The position numbers were made by a program, and so were the translations under genes. 64,000 bases of DNA from Muricauda sp. SCSIO 64092 (GTDB lineage Bacteria; Bacteroidota; Bacteroidia; Flavobacteriales; Flavobacteriaceae), in the NCBI RefSeq assembly GCF_023016285.1, contig NZ_CP095413.1:248001-312000 (forward strand), in the 5' to 3' direction. The notes beneath the pieces are model-generated. The model was not told the DNA's origin and did not search any database. It worked only from the letters and a program-made list of their open reading frames with translations. The first letter of the stretch is position 1. Each line of letters begins with the position of its first letter. Of this stretch, positions 21,861 through 30,793 are shown one piece after another.

Positions 21861-22262
21861 TACGAATAAATAATTGATAATCAGTATGGTAAATGCAAAA
21901 TGTTCGAATTCCACCTCTTAAAAACCTATTTTTTTAGAGATCCCTTGTAAGTGGCTGACAAATAGAATTTTGTGACGATAATACACATGGCTACTACTCC
22001 CTAAAACTAATTATTGGGAACAAACGAGATCCAAAGTACTATTTATTGGACCTAAATTGCATTCCAAAGAATCAAACTGCTATTTGTTTGTAAGCACGGT
22101 CCATATCAACAGCAGTCTACCGATCAGAAAGCAAAGTGTGGGTTTTCCCTGTTATTTCGAAATGAGGATGTAACAACGATTGAGAAATTTCGTCAATAGG
22201 CTTTAGATTTCTCCCGTTGTTTATGGCAATCCTATGTCCAATCTGTTCGCATGTTTCCCTGC

Positions 22263-25200
22263 TTATCGGTTCAAATAGACAATGCCTTGGGCCGGTGGTG
22301 TGGTCCCATCCCCGAAATCTATCGTATAATAGTACACCCCATTGGGCAGTTTGTCGTCCCCCAGGATAATACCGCGGCTCGCACTACCATCCCATTCCGG
22401 GGTTCTTATATTGCCTTTGTACACCAAAGTACCGTTACGGTCATAAACCGCCATGGTGTAATTGGGGTAGTCATCTTTCAACCAGGAGATGGAAAAGGTA
22501 TCATTAACCCCATCCCCATTTGGTGAGAACCCAAGTTTGTCCGCCTCTGGGACCTCAATACAATTTTCGAGGACAACCCTTATCGCGACCCGTTCGGAGG
22601 TACATCCATTGCCGTCCTCCAACAATCCATAATAGCGGGCACCATCCACAAGGGGAACATCGCCTTCCAGTTCCATGGTGCTGTCCACTTCCGAATACCA
22701 ACGTACAGTACCGCTACCTGAAGCTGCCAAATCGGATATCGTGGGGGCTTCCGAAGTACAGAAACCCTGCTCTTCCCCGGCCTGAAGGACAGGAGTCTCC
22801 AAAACGGAGATCACGGAGGTGCCCGTAAGGGTACAACCGTTGGCCAAGGCGACCATAACGGTGAATTCCTCCCCGTCCGAGACATTGGTCACTTCTGGAT
22901 TCCGCATATCAGGATTACTGAAAATGGCGTCCCCATTACTGGTCCATGACCATGAGGTCCCCAATCCGCTCGTCTCGTCCAATTGCAGGGGGGAACCCTG
23001 GCAGATTGGTCCGTTGTTGGTCACCACAATGGTCATCACCGGGGGAGCCACCGTTACTGTGGCAGTGCAGAGGGTTGGATTACCACTTTCATCGGTTGCG
23101 GTAAGGGTCACGATGTTCTCCCCCACATCCGAGCAACTGAAGCTGGTCCTGTCCAGTGAAAGGGTCAAAGTACCACCACTATTGTCGGAAGAGCCGTTGT
23201 CCACATCCGCTGTGGTAACCGTCGTACTACCCGAAATATCCAGTTCCACCGTGAGGTCCTGGCAAATGGCCGTGGGGGCAATCTTGTCCTCCACGGTAAT
23301 TGCGACCTCACAGGTCGCTACATTACCACTGTTGTCGGTCACCGTAAGGGTCACCGTGTTCACTCCAAGGTCATCGGCGGTGAAGCTACGCTGGGAAACA
23401 TCCAAAGAGATGTCACCACAGGCATCTCGGGAACCATTGTCCACAGAGGCTGCATCCAGAATGGCCAGACCATCAGTGCTCAGTTGGATTGTTGTCGCCT
23501 GGCATAACGCCATTGGCTGAATCTTGTCCTCCACCGTTACCGTGGCCGTACAGCTGTCCGAGTTGTTGCTGGTGTCCGTTACGGTCAAGGTCATCCCGTT
23601 GTCCCCCAAATCGGAACAGCCAAAACTGGTTTTGGAGGGGGAAAGGGTAAGGGCGGTGCCGCTGTTGTCGGAGGAGCCATTGTCGATGTCCGATGTGGCG
23701 ATCGTTGCACTGCCCGAGGCGTCCAGTTGTATGGTAATGTCCCGGCAAATGGCCGAGGGGGCAATCTTGTCATCCACAGTCACCAAAGCGGTACAGGTAT
23801 TCGAGTTGTTGTTGGGGTCGGTCACGGTAAGGGTCACGGTATTGTCCCCAAGGTCGGCGGCGCCAAAGCTGGTCTTTGACAACGCCAGGGTAACGTTCCC
23901 ACAGGCATCGCTGGAGCCATTGTCCACGTCCGCCGCCACAATCGTTGCGCTGCCCGAAGTGCCCAGTTCCACAGTAATGTCCTTGCAAATGGCTGTGGGG
24001 GCCGTTTTGTCCTCCACAGCCACCAAAGCCGTACAGGTATGCGAGTTGTTGCTGGTGTCAGTAACGGTAAGGGTCACCGTGTTGTCCCCCAAATCGGAAC
24101 AGCCAAAGCTGGTCTTTGACAACGCCAGGGTAACGTTCCCACAGGCATCGCTGGAACCGTTGTCCACGTCCGCCGCCACAATCGTTGCGCTGCCCGAAGT
24201 GCCCAGTTCCACAGTAATGTCCTGGCAATTTGGCGCAGGGGCGGTCTTGTCCTCCACAGCCACCAAAGCCGTACAGGTATGCGAGTTGTTGCTGGTGTCA
24301 GTAACGGTAAGGGTCACTGTGTTGTCCCCCAAATCGGAACAGCCAAAGCTGGTCTTGGAGAGGGAAAGGGTAAGGGCAGTGCCGCTGTTGTCGGAAGAGC
24401 CGTTGTCGATATCTGATGTAGCGATCGTTGCGCTGCCCAAGGCGTCCAGTTGTACGGTAATTTCCCGGCAAATGGCCGAGGGGTCCGTGTTGTCCTCCAC
24501 GGTCACCAAAGCGGTACAGGTCTTCGAGTTGTTGTTGGGATCGGTCACGGTAAGGGTCACCGTATTCACTCCAAGGTCATCGGCTGTGAAGCTGCTTTTG
24601 GACACCTCCAAGGAGACATCTCCACAGGCATCGTTGGAACCATTATCCATAAGGGCAGCATCAAGACCAACCTTACCGTCAGTACCCAGTTCCAGCAATA
24701 CCTCCTGGCATAGTGCAGTCGGCGGGGTATCTTCTGGACTATCGCCATAAAAGTTGAAGCTCATCGCGGCACGTTCGTCCCCGGCCTCACAATAGACCAG
24801 GCCATCGGCGCCAATGGCGGCACTGGCGGTAAGGTTCTGGGTGTGCCAGCCCTTCAGCGTGGCGTCCCAGTTCGCCTCGGAGAGCCCCGTACCGTTGAGC
24901 ATGGCAGCACCATTGAACAAACTGGCCATGTTCCAGGCCCCAAGGTTCTGGTCAAAGGAACTTGCCCCATCGAACATGCTTTGCATATCCCCTACCTTGC
25001 CCACGTTCCAGGAACTGAGGTCCCGGTTAAAGGCGCTTGCGTCATGGAACACCGACCACATGCTGGTCACATTGCCCACATCCCAGGAACCGATGTCCCC
25101 GTTAAAGGAGGTCGCGCCCCAGAACAGGTACTGCATACCCGATAAACTGGACGTGTTCCAGGCGAGGTCCTGGTCAAAGGACGTTGCGAAACCGAACATC

Positions 25201-28200
25201 CCCTCCATATCCCTCACACTGGACACGTTCCAGGAGCCGATGTCCTGGTTAAAGGCGCTTGCACTGGTGAACATATAGATCATATCGGTCACACTGCCCA
25301 CATCCCAGGAACCGATGTCCCCGTCAAAGACGGTCGCGCCGTAGAACATGGCTCTCATATCCCTTACATTGGCCGTGTTCCAGCTGGCGAGGGAGCCCAG
25401 TTTCCCCGTAAGCGAGGTACAGTCATTGAACATCCATCTCATACTGGTCACGTTGCCCAGATCGGGCGCATCGAGGGCCCTGATCTCCAGATTGCCACAG
25501 CCCCTGAATGCCTCTTCCATGGTGGTCCAGGCAATGCCGCTGCCCCATTGGTCCACGGAAAGCAGCTTGCTGCCCCCGCCCTTGAACCCGGTCAGCGACC
25601 CGGAACCCGCATTGCGAAGGGCCACCTGTATCTCCCCTGCCGTATAGCTGTTACCGTCAGGGTCCGTATATTGGGTGACATCCACATTAGTGGTCCCGGT
25701 CTGGTCGAACAGGTCAAAAGAACCGTCATTGCCCACGTCCACATCGTAGGTCCCGATGGCGGGAATGGTGATGGACGTATCGGTGGACGAGCCGGATTTG
25801 GTCGTATCCCAAGTCGTGACAAACAAGATGGAATTGGGCTCCACAGTTACCGTGATAGTACAGTAGGCCGTTTGGTTATTGGCCGGGGTTTTTACCGTAA
25901 GGGTTACCGTGTTATCACCAAGGTCGGTGGTCGTGAAGGTGTTCCGTTGCAGGGTCAGGGAAACATCTCCGCAGCCATTGCTACCGTCATCCACAAGGTC
26001 TTCTGTCAAAGTAGCCGTACCGGTGGGGCTCAGTTGGACCGTCACATCCTTGCACAAGGCCGTCGGCAGGTCCTGCGAAACGCCGTCACCGGTAATGGCA
26101 AAGTTCATCGAGCCACGCTCGTTGAAGGCCTCGCAGTACACCAGGCCAGAGGCTCCGACGGTAAGGCCGTTGGAGCCCTGTCCGTGCCAACCCACCAGCG
26201 TCGCGTCCCAGTTGGCAACCGAAAGCCCCGTCCCGTTGAGCATGGAGGTCGCCAGGGTCAACAGCCCAAGGTCCCAGCCGCCCAGGTCCTGGTCAAAGTC
26301 GGTTGCCCCATTGAGCATGGAGGTCATATCCGTCACGCTCCCAGTGTCCCAACTGCCGATCTCCCCGTTGAAGGACACCGCCCCGGAGAACATACCGGAC
26401 ATATTGGACACACCAGCCGTGTTCCAGATCGCAAAGCCCGTGCCCCCCTCAAGGGACGTACAGCCCTTGAACATATCCGCCATGGTGGACACACTCCCCA
26501 GGTTGGGGGCGTCATCCGTCCCCACCTTCAGGTTCGTACAGCCCTCAAAGGCGCCTTCCATGGTCCCCCAGGCCACATTGGTGCTCCATTGGTCCACCGA
26601 GAGCAGCTTCTCACTGTCGCCACCGTCCGTGCCACCAAAGTGTATCCGGGTCAGGGTCCCCGCCCCAGTGGCCGCACTGCTGAGGGCCACCTGTATTTCC
26701 CCGGCGGTATAGTTGCCATTGGTTGTAGGGTCGGTGTAATCGGTCACGATCACCGTTGTGGTCCCGGTCTGGTCGAACAGGTCGTAGGTGCCGTCATTGC
26801 CCACGTCCACATCATAGGTACCCGTGGCGGGGATGGTGATGGAGGTATCGGTGGACGAGCCGGATTCGGTCGTGTCCCAGGTGGTGACGAAGGCGCTTGT
26901 TGGGTAAGCCACAATGGTGACCTTGGCCGTACAGCTACTACTGTTCCCATTGGGGTCGGTGACCGTCAGGGTCACCGTCTCCTCACCAATATCGGAGGTT
27001 ACGAAGCTGACCTTCGATAAGACCAGCGAGGCGATTCCGCAGGTATCGCTGGAGCCGTTGTCCACGGAAGCGATGGCCAGGGTACCCGTCCCGTCAGCGG
27101 CCAGTTGTACCGTAGCCGATTGGCATACCGCCGTTGGGGCCACGGTCTCCTCACCGTCCCCGGTAATCTTGAAACCCCTGTCTATCAGCTCGGCCCGCTG
27201 GGTGCCTGCCGTACAGTATTCCAGTCCTGTGGCATGGATGATAACGTTGTTGGAGTTGGTAATCCCCTGTCTGTGCCAGCCGATAAGCGTCGCGTCCCAG
27301 TTCAGGGCCGAGAGATTACTTGACCAGAGCATACTGTTCCCATTGGAGACCTTGCTTAGGTCCCAGGCCCCCAGGCTCTGGTCAAAGGCCCCTGCAAATA
27401 TGAACAGCCCCCCCATATTCTCCACACTACTGGTGTTCCAACCACTGAGGTCCCCGTTGAAGGATTTCGAATTGGCGAACATTTGCGCCATATTGGTCAC
27501 GCTACCCGTATTCCAGGAACCTATTTCCCCGTTGAAGGAATCCGTACCGGCAAACATGTCGGACATATTAGTCACCTTGCCCGTGTCCCACGAATCAAGG
27601 TCACGGTCAAAGATGGCCGTACTGGTGAACATAAAGCTCATATCGGTCACGTTACCGGTGTTCCAGTAACCGATGTCCCCGTTAAAGCTGTCCCCATCAC
27701 GGAACATGCTCCCCATATTGGTCACGTTGCCCGTGTCCCAATTGGAGAAGCCCGCGGCCCCCGTAACCGAAGGGCACCTATCGAACATCCCGCTCAAACT
27801 GGTCAAACTGCCCAGGTTCGGGGCATCCGTTGCCCTGATTTCCAAATAGTCACAGCCACGGAAGGCATTCTCCATGGTGGTCCAGGCGATGCTGCTCCCC
27901 CAGTTGTCCACGGAGATCAGCTTCCATCTGTCCCTTACATTGTTGAAGTTTATCTGCGTCAGCCCACTGGTCCCAGCGGCATTTCGAAGGGCCACCTGTA
28001 TCTCCCCGGCAGCATAGCTGTTACCATCAGGGTCCGTATATTCGGTGACGTTTATCTCGATGCCCCCGGTCTGGGCCGTAAGGTCATATTCCCCATCATT
28101 ACCCAGATCCACATCGTAGGTCCCCGTCGCCGGAATGTAGATTGAGTTGCTGTCGGAAGAACCCGTCCTGGTCGTGGTCGTGCGCCAGGTGGTGATGAAT

Positions 28201-28292
28201 TCGTCCTGGGCAAACAGGCCCGTAGTCATCCATAAATAGGTAAAACAGGCAAGCAGGGGCCTCCAAAGGCCCATAAAATGGTTTGTTCTCAT
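22263..28292 (-). CDS. Giant T9SS-secreted DUF285/HYR surface protein, paralogue 2
   Basis: 2009 aa from the second of two adjacent ATGs, chosen because MR...GLFAQ then has the same 29-residue length as in the paralogue; the first ATG (28295) is possible. The signal peptide is followed by three cassettes (starting near residues 30, 465 and 822), each with the TTW leader, DUF285 repeats and one HYR-like domain. Six more HYR-like domains run to about residue 1750, then come the PKD-like and Ig-like domains and the T9SS type B C-terminus ([21 protein letters not shown]). The last roughly 270 residues are nearly identical to those of the first giant protein, so the pair arose by duplication. It is expected to be surface anchored. 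Sequence in the 26-27 kb part is notably GC-rich compared with flanking genes. Confidence 0.93.
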   Translation of the reverse strand: MRTNHFMGLWRPLLACFTYLWMTTGLFAQDEFITTWRTTTTRTGSSDSNSIYIPATGTYDVDLGNDGEYDLTAQTGGIEINVTEYTDPDGNSYAAGEIQVALRNAAGTSGLTQINFNNVRDRWKLISVDNWGSSIAWTTMENAFRGCDYLEIRATDAPNLGSLTSLSGMFDRCPSVTGAAGFSNWDTGNVTNMGSMFRDGDSFNGDIGYWNTGNVTDMSFMFTSTAIFDRDLDSWDTGKVTNMSDMFAGTDSFNGEIGSWNTGSVTNMAQMFANSKSFNGDLSGWNTSSVENMGGLFIFAGAFDQSLGAWDLSKVSNGNSMLWSSNLSALNWDATLIGWHRQGITNSNNVIIHATGLEYCTAGTQRAELIDRGFKITGDGEETVAPTAVCQSATVQLAADGTGTLAIASVDNGSSDTCGIASLVLSKVSFVTSDIGEETVTLTVTDPNGNSSSCTAKVTIVAYPTSAFVTTWDTTESGSSTDTSITIPATGTYDVDVGNDGTYDLFDQTGTTTVIVTDYTDPTTNGNYTAGEIQVALSSAATGAGTLTRIHFGGTDGGDSEKLLSVDQWSTNVAWGTMEGAFEGCTNLKVGTDDAPNLGSVSTMADMFKGCTSLEGGTGFAIWNTAGVSNMSGMFSGAVSFNGEIGSWDTGSVTDMTSMLNGATDFDQDLGGWDLGLLTLATSMLNGTGLSVANWDATLVGWHGQGSNGLTVGASGLVYCEAFNERGSMNFAITGDGVSQDLPTALCKDVTVQLSPTGTATLTEDLVDDGSNGCGDVSLTLQRNTFTTTDLGDNTVTLTVKTPANNQTAYCTITVTVEPNSILFVTTWDTTKSGSSTDTSITIPAIGTYDVDVGNDGSFDLFDQTGTTNVDVTQYTDPDGNSYTAGEIQVALRNAGSGSLTGFKGGGSKLLSVDQWGSGIAWTTMEEAFRGCGNLEIRALDAPDLGNVTSMRWMFNDCTSLTGKLGSLASWNTANVRDMRAMFYGATVFDGDIGSWDVGSVTDMIYMFTSASAFNQDIGSWNVSSVRDMEGMFGFATSFDQDLAWNTSSLSGMQYLFWGATSFNGDIGSWDVGNVTSMWSVFHDASAFNRDLSSWNVGKVGDMQSMFDGASSFDQNLGAWNMASLFNGAAMLNGTGLSEANWDATLKGWHTQNLTASAAIGADGLVYCEAGDERAAMSFNFYGDSPEDTPPTALCQEVLLELGTDGKVGLDAALMDNGSNDACGDVSLEVSKSSFTADDLGVNTVTLTVTDPNNNSKTCTALVTVEDNTDPSAICREITVQLDALGSATIATSDIDNGSSDNSGTALTLSLSKTSFGCSDLGDNTVTLTVTDTSNNSHTCTALVAVEDKTAPAPNCQDITVELGTSGSATIVAADVDNGSSDACGNVTLALSKTSFGCSDLGDNTVTLTVTDTSNNSHTCTALVAVEDKTAPTAICKDITVELGTSGSATIVAADVDNGSSDACGNVTLALSKTSFGAADLGDNTVTLTVTDPNNNSNTCTALVTVDDKIAPSAICRDITIQLDASGSATIATSDIDNGSSDNSGTALTLSPSKTSFGCSDLGDNGMTLTVTDTSNNSDSCTATVTVEDKIQPMALCQATTIQLSTDGLAILDAASVDNGSRDACGDISLDVSQRSFTADDLGVNTVTLTVTDNSGNVATCEVAITVEDKIAPTAICQDLTVELDISGSTTVTTADVDNGSSDNSGGTLTLSLDRTSFSCSDVGENIVTLTATDESGNPTLCTATVTVAPPVMTIVVTNNGPICQGSPLQLDETSGLGTSWSWTSNGDAIFSNPDMRNPEVTNVSDGEEFTVMVALANGCTLTGTSVISVLETPVLQAGEEQGFCTSEAPTISDLAASGSGTVRWYSEVDSTMELEGDVPLVDGARYYGLLEDGNGCTSERVAIRVVLENCIEVPEADKLGFSPNGDGVNDTFSISWLKDDYPNYTMAVYDRNGTLVYKGNIRTPEWDGSASRGIILGDDKLPNGVYYYTIDFGDGTTPPAQGIVYLNR

Positions 28293-29050
28293 CATATATC
28301 AAGGTATTTGCACAAAAGAATCGATGTTAAATCGACCGATAGTGTTGTATTAAAAAGAATCGGCCCGAACCCCATCCCAGAGGCCATGGCTTTGGTTTTG
28401 GTACTGGATACCGGAGATGGACAAAAAGGGAATACGGGGTGTACTGGAATTTCCAAATACCCTTTCCTGCACAACCTCCCGTACATTGTTTTCCTATTGT
28501 TCATCAAAACAATTGGCATCCTTATAATCCAATCATTCCCAATCCATTAAACCGAGCGGACCCGTTTTTTTGGACTGGAAGTGCCATAAGATTTGGCAAG
28601 TGGGAAGGCCCCGTAGGAATTTTCCTCTTTCAACGCACATGACACTTTTTCAAGTAAAAGTATTCCCTTGGGTCCAACACTTTAACACCAATGTAATAAG
28701 CGCTCTATTTCGATGTAACAATCGTCTGTATTTGGCAATAAGTGGGAGATCCTAAGGGGTTGATTATCTAGTGACCGCTGGAACAGGGTTTGGTCATGCT
28801 CCGGTCACACACTCCAATGGCCACGGAGCCCGAGGAAGTCATTGCCCATCTGATAGAAACGTCCTTTTCCAATGTCCCTTGTTTGGAAACCAATCAATAG
28901 CATTTAAAACCCTTATCATAGATCCCATAAGGAGAACGCCTGCGTTAAACGATGTTGAACCACCCCTTCAACTGACCCAGAATTCCAAAAAATCCAATTT
29001 CCAAGGAAGGAAAGGAACCTGATTCTTCCGGAAATCAACACAAAATGGCC
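28293..29050 (-). pseudogene. Decayed segment upstream of giant gene 2
   Basis: Homologous to the segment upstream of giant gene 1. Minus-strand fragments in different frames look protein-like (KGRFYQMGNDFLGLRGHW before a TGA; DWFPNKGHWKRTF; KGYLEIPVHPVFPF) but are broken by stops and frameshifts. The last fragment runs into the giant gene's start with an ATGA overlap. This fits an inactivated gene, possibly encoding an outer-membrane protein; no family was recognised. The remaining bases to 29137 are AT-rich and contain no gene. Confidence 0.4.
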
Positions 29051-29137
29051 ATCAATTCTATATGGTTTGCCCCTCCTCCATGGCCAAAATCCTTCAATCT
29101 AAATTTGTTAAATAAAAGTTAAATTATAGTACTTTGT

Positions 29138-29170
29138 TTTGCATAGTACCATCTTTTGGATATATATTTG
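29138..29170 (+). promoter_or_regulatory. Bacteroidota-type promoter (-33 TTTG / -7 TATATTTG)
   Basis: TTTG at 29138-29141 and TATATTTG at 29163-29170 match the Bacteroidota sigma consensus TTTG / TAnnTTTG with a 21-bp gap. It lies about 50 bp upstream of the DUF4870 start and would drive the DUF4870-NTF2-like pair. Confidence 0.65.
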
Positions 29171-29220
29171 CATCGTAAGCTAATAGGTTAAACTATTTTC
29201 AATCAAAAATCGAACTAAAA

Positions 29221-29703
29221 ATGGCAACCGTATTAACCAAACATGAGCGCAACTTGTCGGCAATCATCCATGCGTCGACCTTTTCAAAGTATTTTATCCC
29301 CTTTGGAAATTTTATTCTTCCATTGATACTTTGGACCGCCAACAAAAAGGAATACGACTTTGTGGATTACAACGGTAAACAGGCTTTGAATTTTCAAATC
29401 AGCATGTTGTTGTACTCCATAGTGGTCAGTCTGATCAGCATTCCTTTCTTTATTGGTTTTTTACCGGATCTATTGGACGGGAATTTTTGGGGCTTTCATG
29501 GATTGAGCGACCTAAACAACCTGAATATCCATATTAGCAGTGATGATTTCAGATGGGGTCGGTTTTTCTGGCCCGTGGGAATAAGCGGAGTGTTACATGC
29601 CGGCTTGGTAGTGATCAATGTGGTATACACTATTTTGGCCACCATACGTACCAATGAGGGGCAACATTTTCAATATCCATTCACCATAAAATTCATAAAA
29701 TAA
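29221..29703 (+). CDS. DUF4870 domain-containing membrane protein
   Basis: 160 aa integral membrane protein of the DUF4870 (Tic20-like) group. Visible are an N-terminal HERNLSAIIHAS segment, a hydrophobic stretch FIPFGNFILPLILW with the family-typical FVDYNGKQALNFQ loop after it (about residues 46-58), a second pair of membrane spans near 60-80, and a C-terminal span near 120-140 followed by Phe-rich YPFTIKFIK. The function of the family is not established. It is the first gene behind a clear Bacteroidota promoter and overlaps the next gene by one base (TAATG). Confidence 0.88.
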   Translation: MATVLTKHERNLSAIIHASTFSKYFIPFGNFILPLILWTANKKEYDFVDYNGKQALNFQISMLLYSIVVSLISIPFFIGFLPDLLDGNFWGFHGLSDLNNLNIHISSDDFRWGRFFWPVGISGVLHAGLVVINVVYTILATIRTNEGQHFQYPFTIKFIK

Positions 29704-30212
29704 TGAAGGGAGTTGGAAAAATAGCATTATTGGCCTTTGGGATGCTGAGCATGAATCTAAATGCCCAATCCGATACTGAAAATGCGCTTTATACAACGCT
29801 TAAGGCGAAGGACAGTATTTTATTTGATGCCGCCTTTAACAGTTGTGGAATTGCCACTTTACATACCCTGTTCACAATGGATTTTGAGTTCTACCATGAT
29901 AAGGGAGGCATTACAGAAGGCCGGGATACCTTTGTTGGCCGCATAGCCGACGAATGTTCCAACAGAAAACCGGGTGCCCAACAACCTGCCAAAAGGATTT
30001 TGGTGCCGGGAAGTTTGGAAGTATATCCCTTATACCAGAACGGACGGTTGTATGGTGCCATTCAACATGGGGTGCACAGTTTTGAATTTTTAAATGATTC
30101 AGGGGAATATCAAAAGGGAGATATTGCAAAATTCACCCATGTCTGGATTTTGGACGGAGATGAATGGAAAATTAAACGGGAACTGAGTTACGACCATCAG
30201 TTACAACAATAA
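29703..30212 (+). CDS. Secreted NTF2-like protein (DUF4440-type)
   Basis: 169 aa with a signal peptide of about 21 residues ending LNAQ. The mature part has the SnoaL/DUF4440 NTF2-like pattern: an opening helix (LYTTLKAKDSILFDAAFNSC), then DFEFYHDKGG, and a closing strand pair with FTHVWILDGDEWKIKRELSYDH. DUF4440 domains bind small ligands or act as accessory domains; no catalytic residues can be pointed to. Its start overlaps the DUF4870 stop, so the two are translationally coupled. It is probably periplasmic. Confidence 0.82.
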   Translation: MKGVGKIALLAFGMLSMNLNAQSDTENALYTTLKAKDSILFDAAFNSCGIATLHTLFTMDFEFYHDKGGITEGRDTFVGRIADECSNRKPGAQQPAKRILVPGSLEVYPLYQNGRLYGAIQHGVHSFEFLNDSGEYQKGDIAKFTHVWILDGDEWKIKRELSYDHQLQQ

Positions 30213-30227
30213 TCATTAGTGATCAAG

Positions 30228-30344
30228 CTGTGCCTGGCACAGTGGAAAAATCGAAATAGGAGTTTAATCATCAACCTGTGCCAAGCACAGTAGAAGTATC
30301 AAAAAACGAACAAAAACAATTTGCCCTGAGCTTGGTAGAAGGGC
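30228..30344. repeat. Three small palindromes
   Basis: CTGTGCC-T-GGCACAG (30228-30242) is a perfect palindrome and CTGTGC-CAA-GCACAG (30276-30290) is a near copy 48 bp on. GCCCTGAGCTTGGTAGAAGGGC (30323-30344) follows and belongs to the gagcttgtcgaaggg-like class of interspersed palindromes, as at 1035. They lie between the NTF2-like gene and padR. They may be transcript-end hairpins or repeat relics. Confidence 0.55.
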
Positions 30345-30370
30345 CATCAATCAACAATCAACCAAAAACC

Positions 30371-30413
30371 GTTTCCACTCCCGCTGCTCATCACAGCGGG
30401 GCTGGGTGGAAAC
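30371..30413 (+). promoter_or_regulatory. Composite hairpin upstream of padR
   Basis: The outer arms are GTTTCCAC (30371-30378) and GTGGAAAC (30406-30413). The inner arms are CCCGCTG (30380-30386) and CAGCGGG (30394-30400) with a 7-base loop. There is no following T-run. It ends 39 bp before the padR ATG and could be an RNA structure, a repeat unit or a regulator-binding region. Confidence 0.5.
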
Positions 30414-30452
30414 CAAAAACGAACAGTTAATTAATTAAGGAATCCTAAAGTT

Positions 30453-30782
30453 ATGAACATAGAAAACACAAAAGCACAAATGCGAAAAGGGGTTCTGGAG
30501 TATTGCATTCTTTCCATTCTTAGGGAAAATGACAAATATGCCTCAGAAATTCTTGGAGCCCTTAAAGACGCAAAGATGCTTGTGGTGGAAGGTACCATTT
30601 ACCCTTTACTTACCCGATTAAAAAATGCGGGGCTGCTCAACTATCGTTGGGAAGAGTCCACGTCGGGACCACCTCGAAAATATTATGCCCTTACGGAGAC
30701 AGGTCAATTGTTCTTAAAGGAATTGAACGGTACCTGGGACGAACTTAGAAATGCAGTAAACTTGGTAACCAACAACACATAA
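30453..30782 (+). CDS. PadR family transcriptional regulator
   Basis: 109 aa, the short winged-helix PadR type. The N-terminal region KGVLEYCILSILRENDKYASEIL, then VVEGTIYPLLTRLKNAGLL with the recognition helix, and the wing PPRKYYALTETGQ are all visible. It starts 11 bp before the PspC-domain gene and should autoregulate the padR-pspC-DUF2807 operon, a conserved Bacteroidota arrangement tied to envelope stress. The ligand is unknown. Confidence 0.92.
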   Translation: MNIENTKAQMRKGVLEYCILSILRENDKYASEILGALKDAKMLVVEGTIYPLLTRLKNAGLLNYRWEESTSGPPRKYYALTETGQLFLKELNGTWDELRNAVNLVTNNT

Positions 30783-30793
30783 GAAATCAAAAA

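Noticed and set aside
25548..27020. A 490-codon plus-strand frame opposite giant gene 2
   Set aside because: Same shadow effect in a GC-rich repeat gene; no domain or start signal.
9077..28292. Possible CRISPR or intergenic satellite because of strong DNA repeats
   Set aside because: All repeats keep reading frame and encode DUF285 or HYR-like domains; there are no spacer-like unique segments or cas genes.
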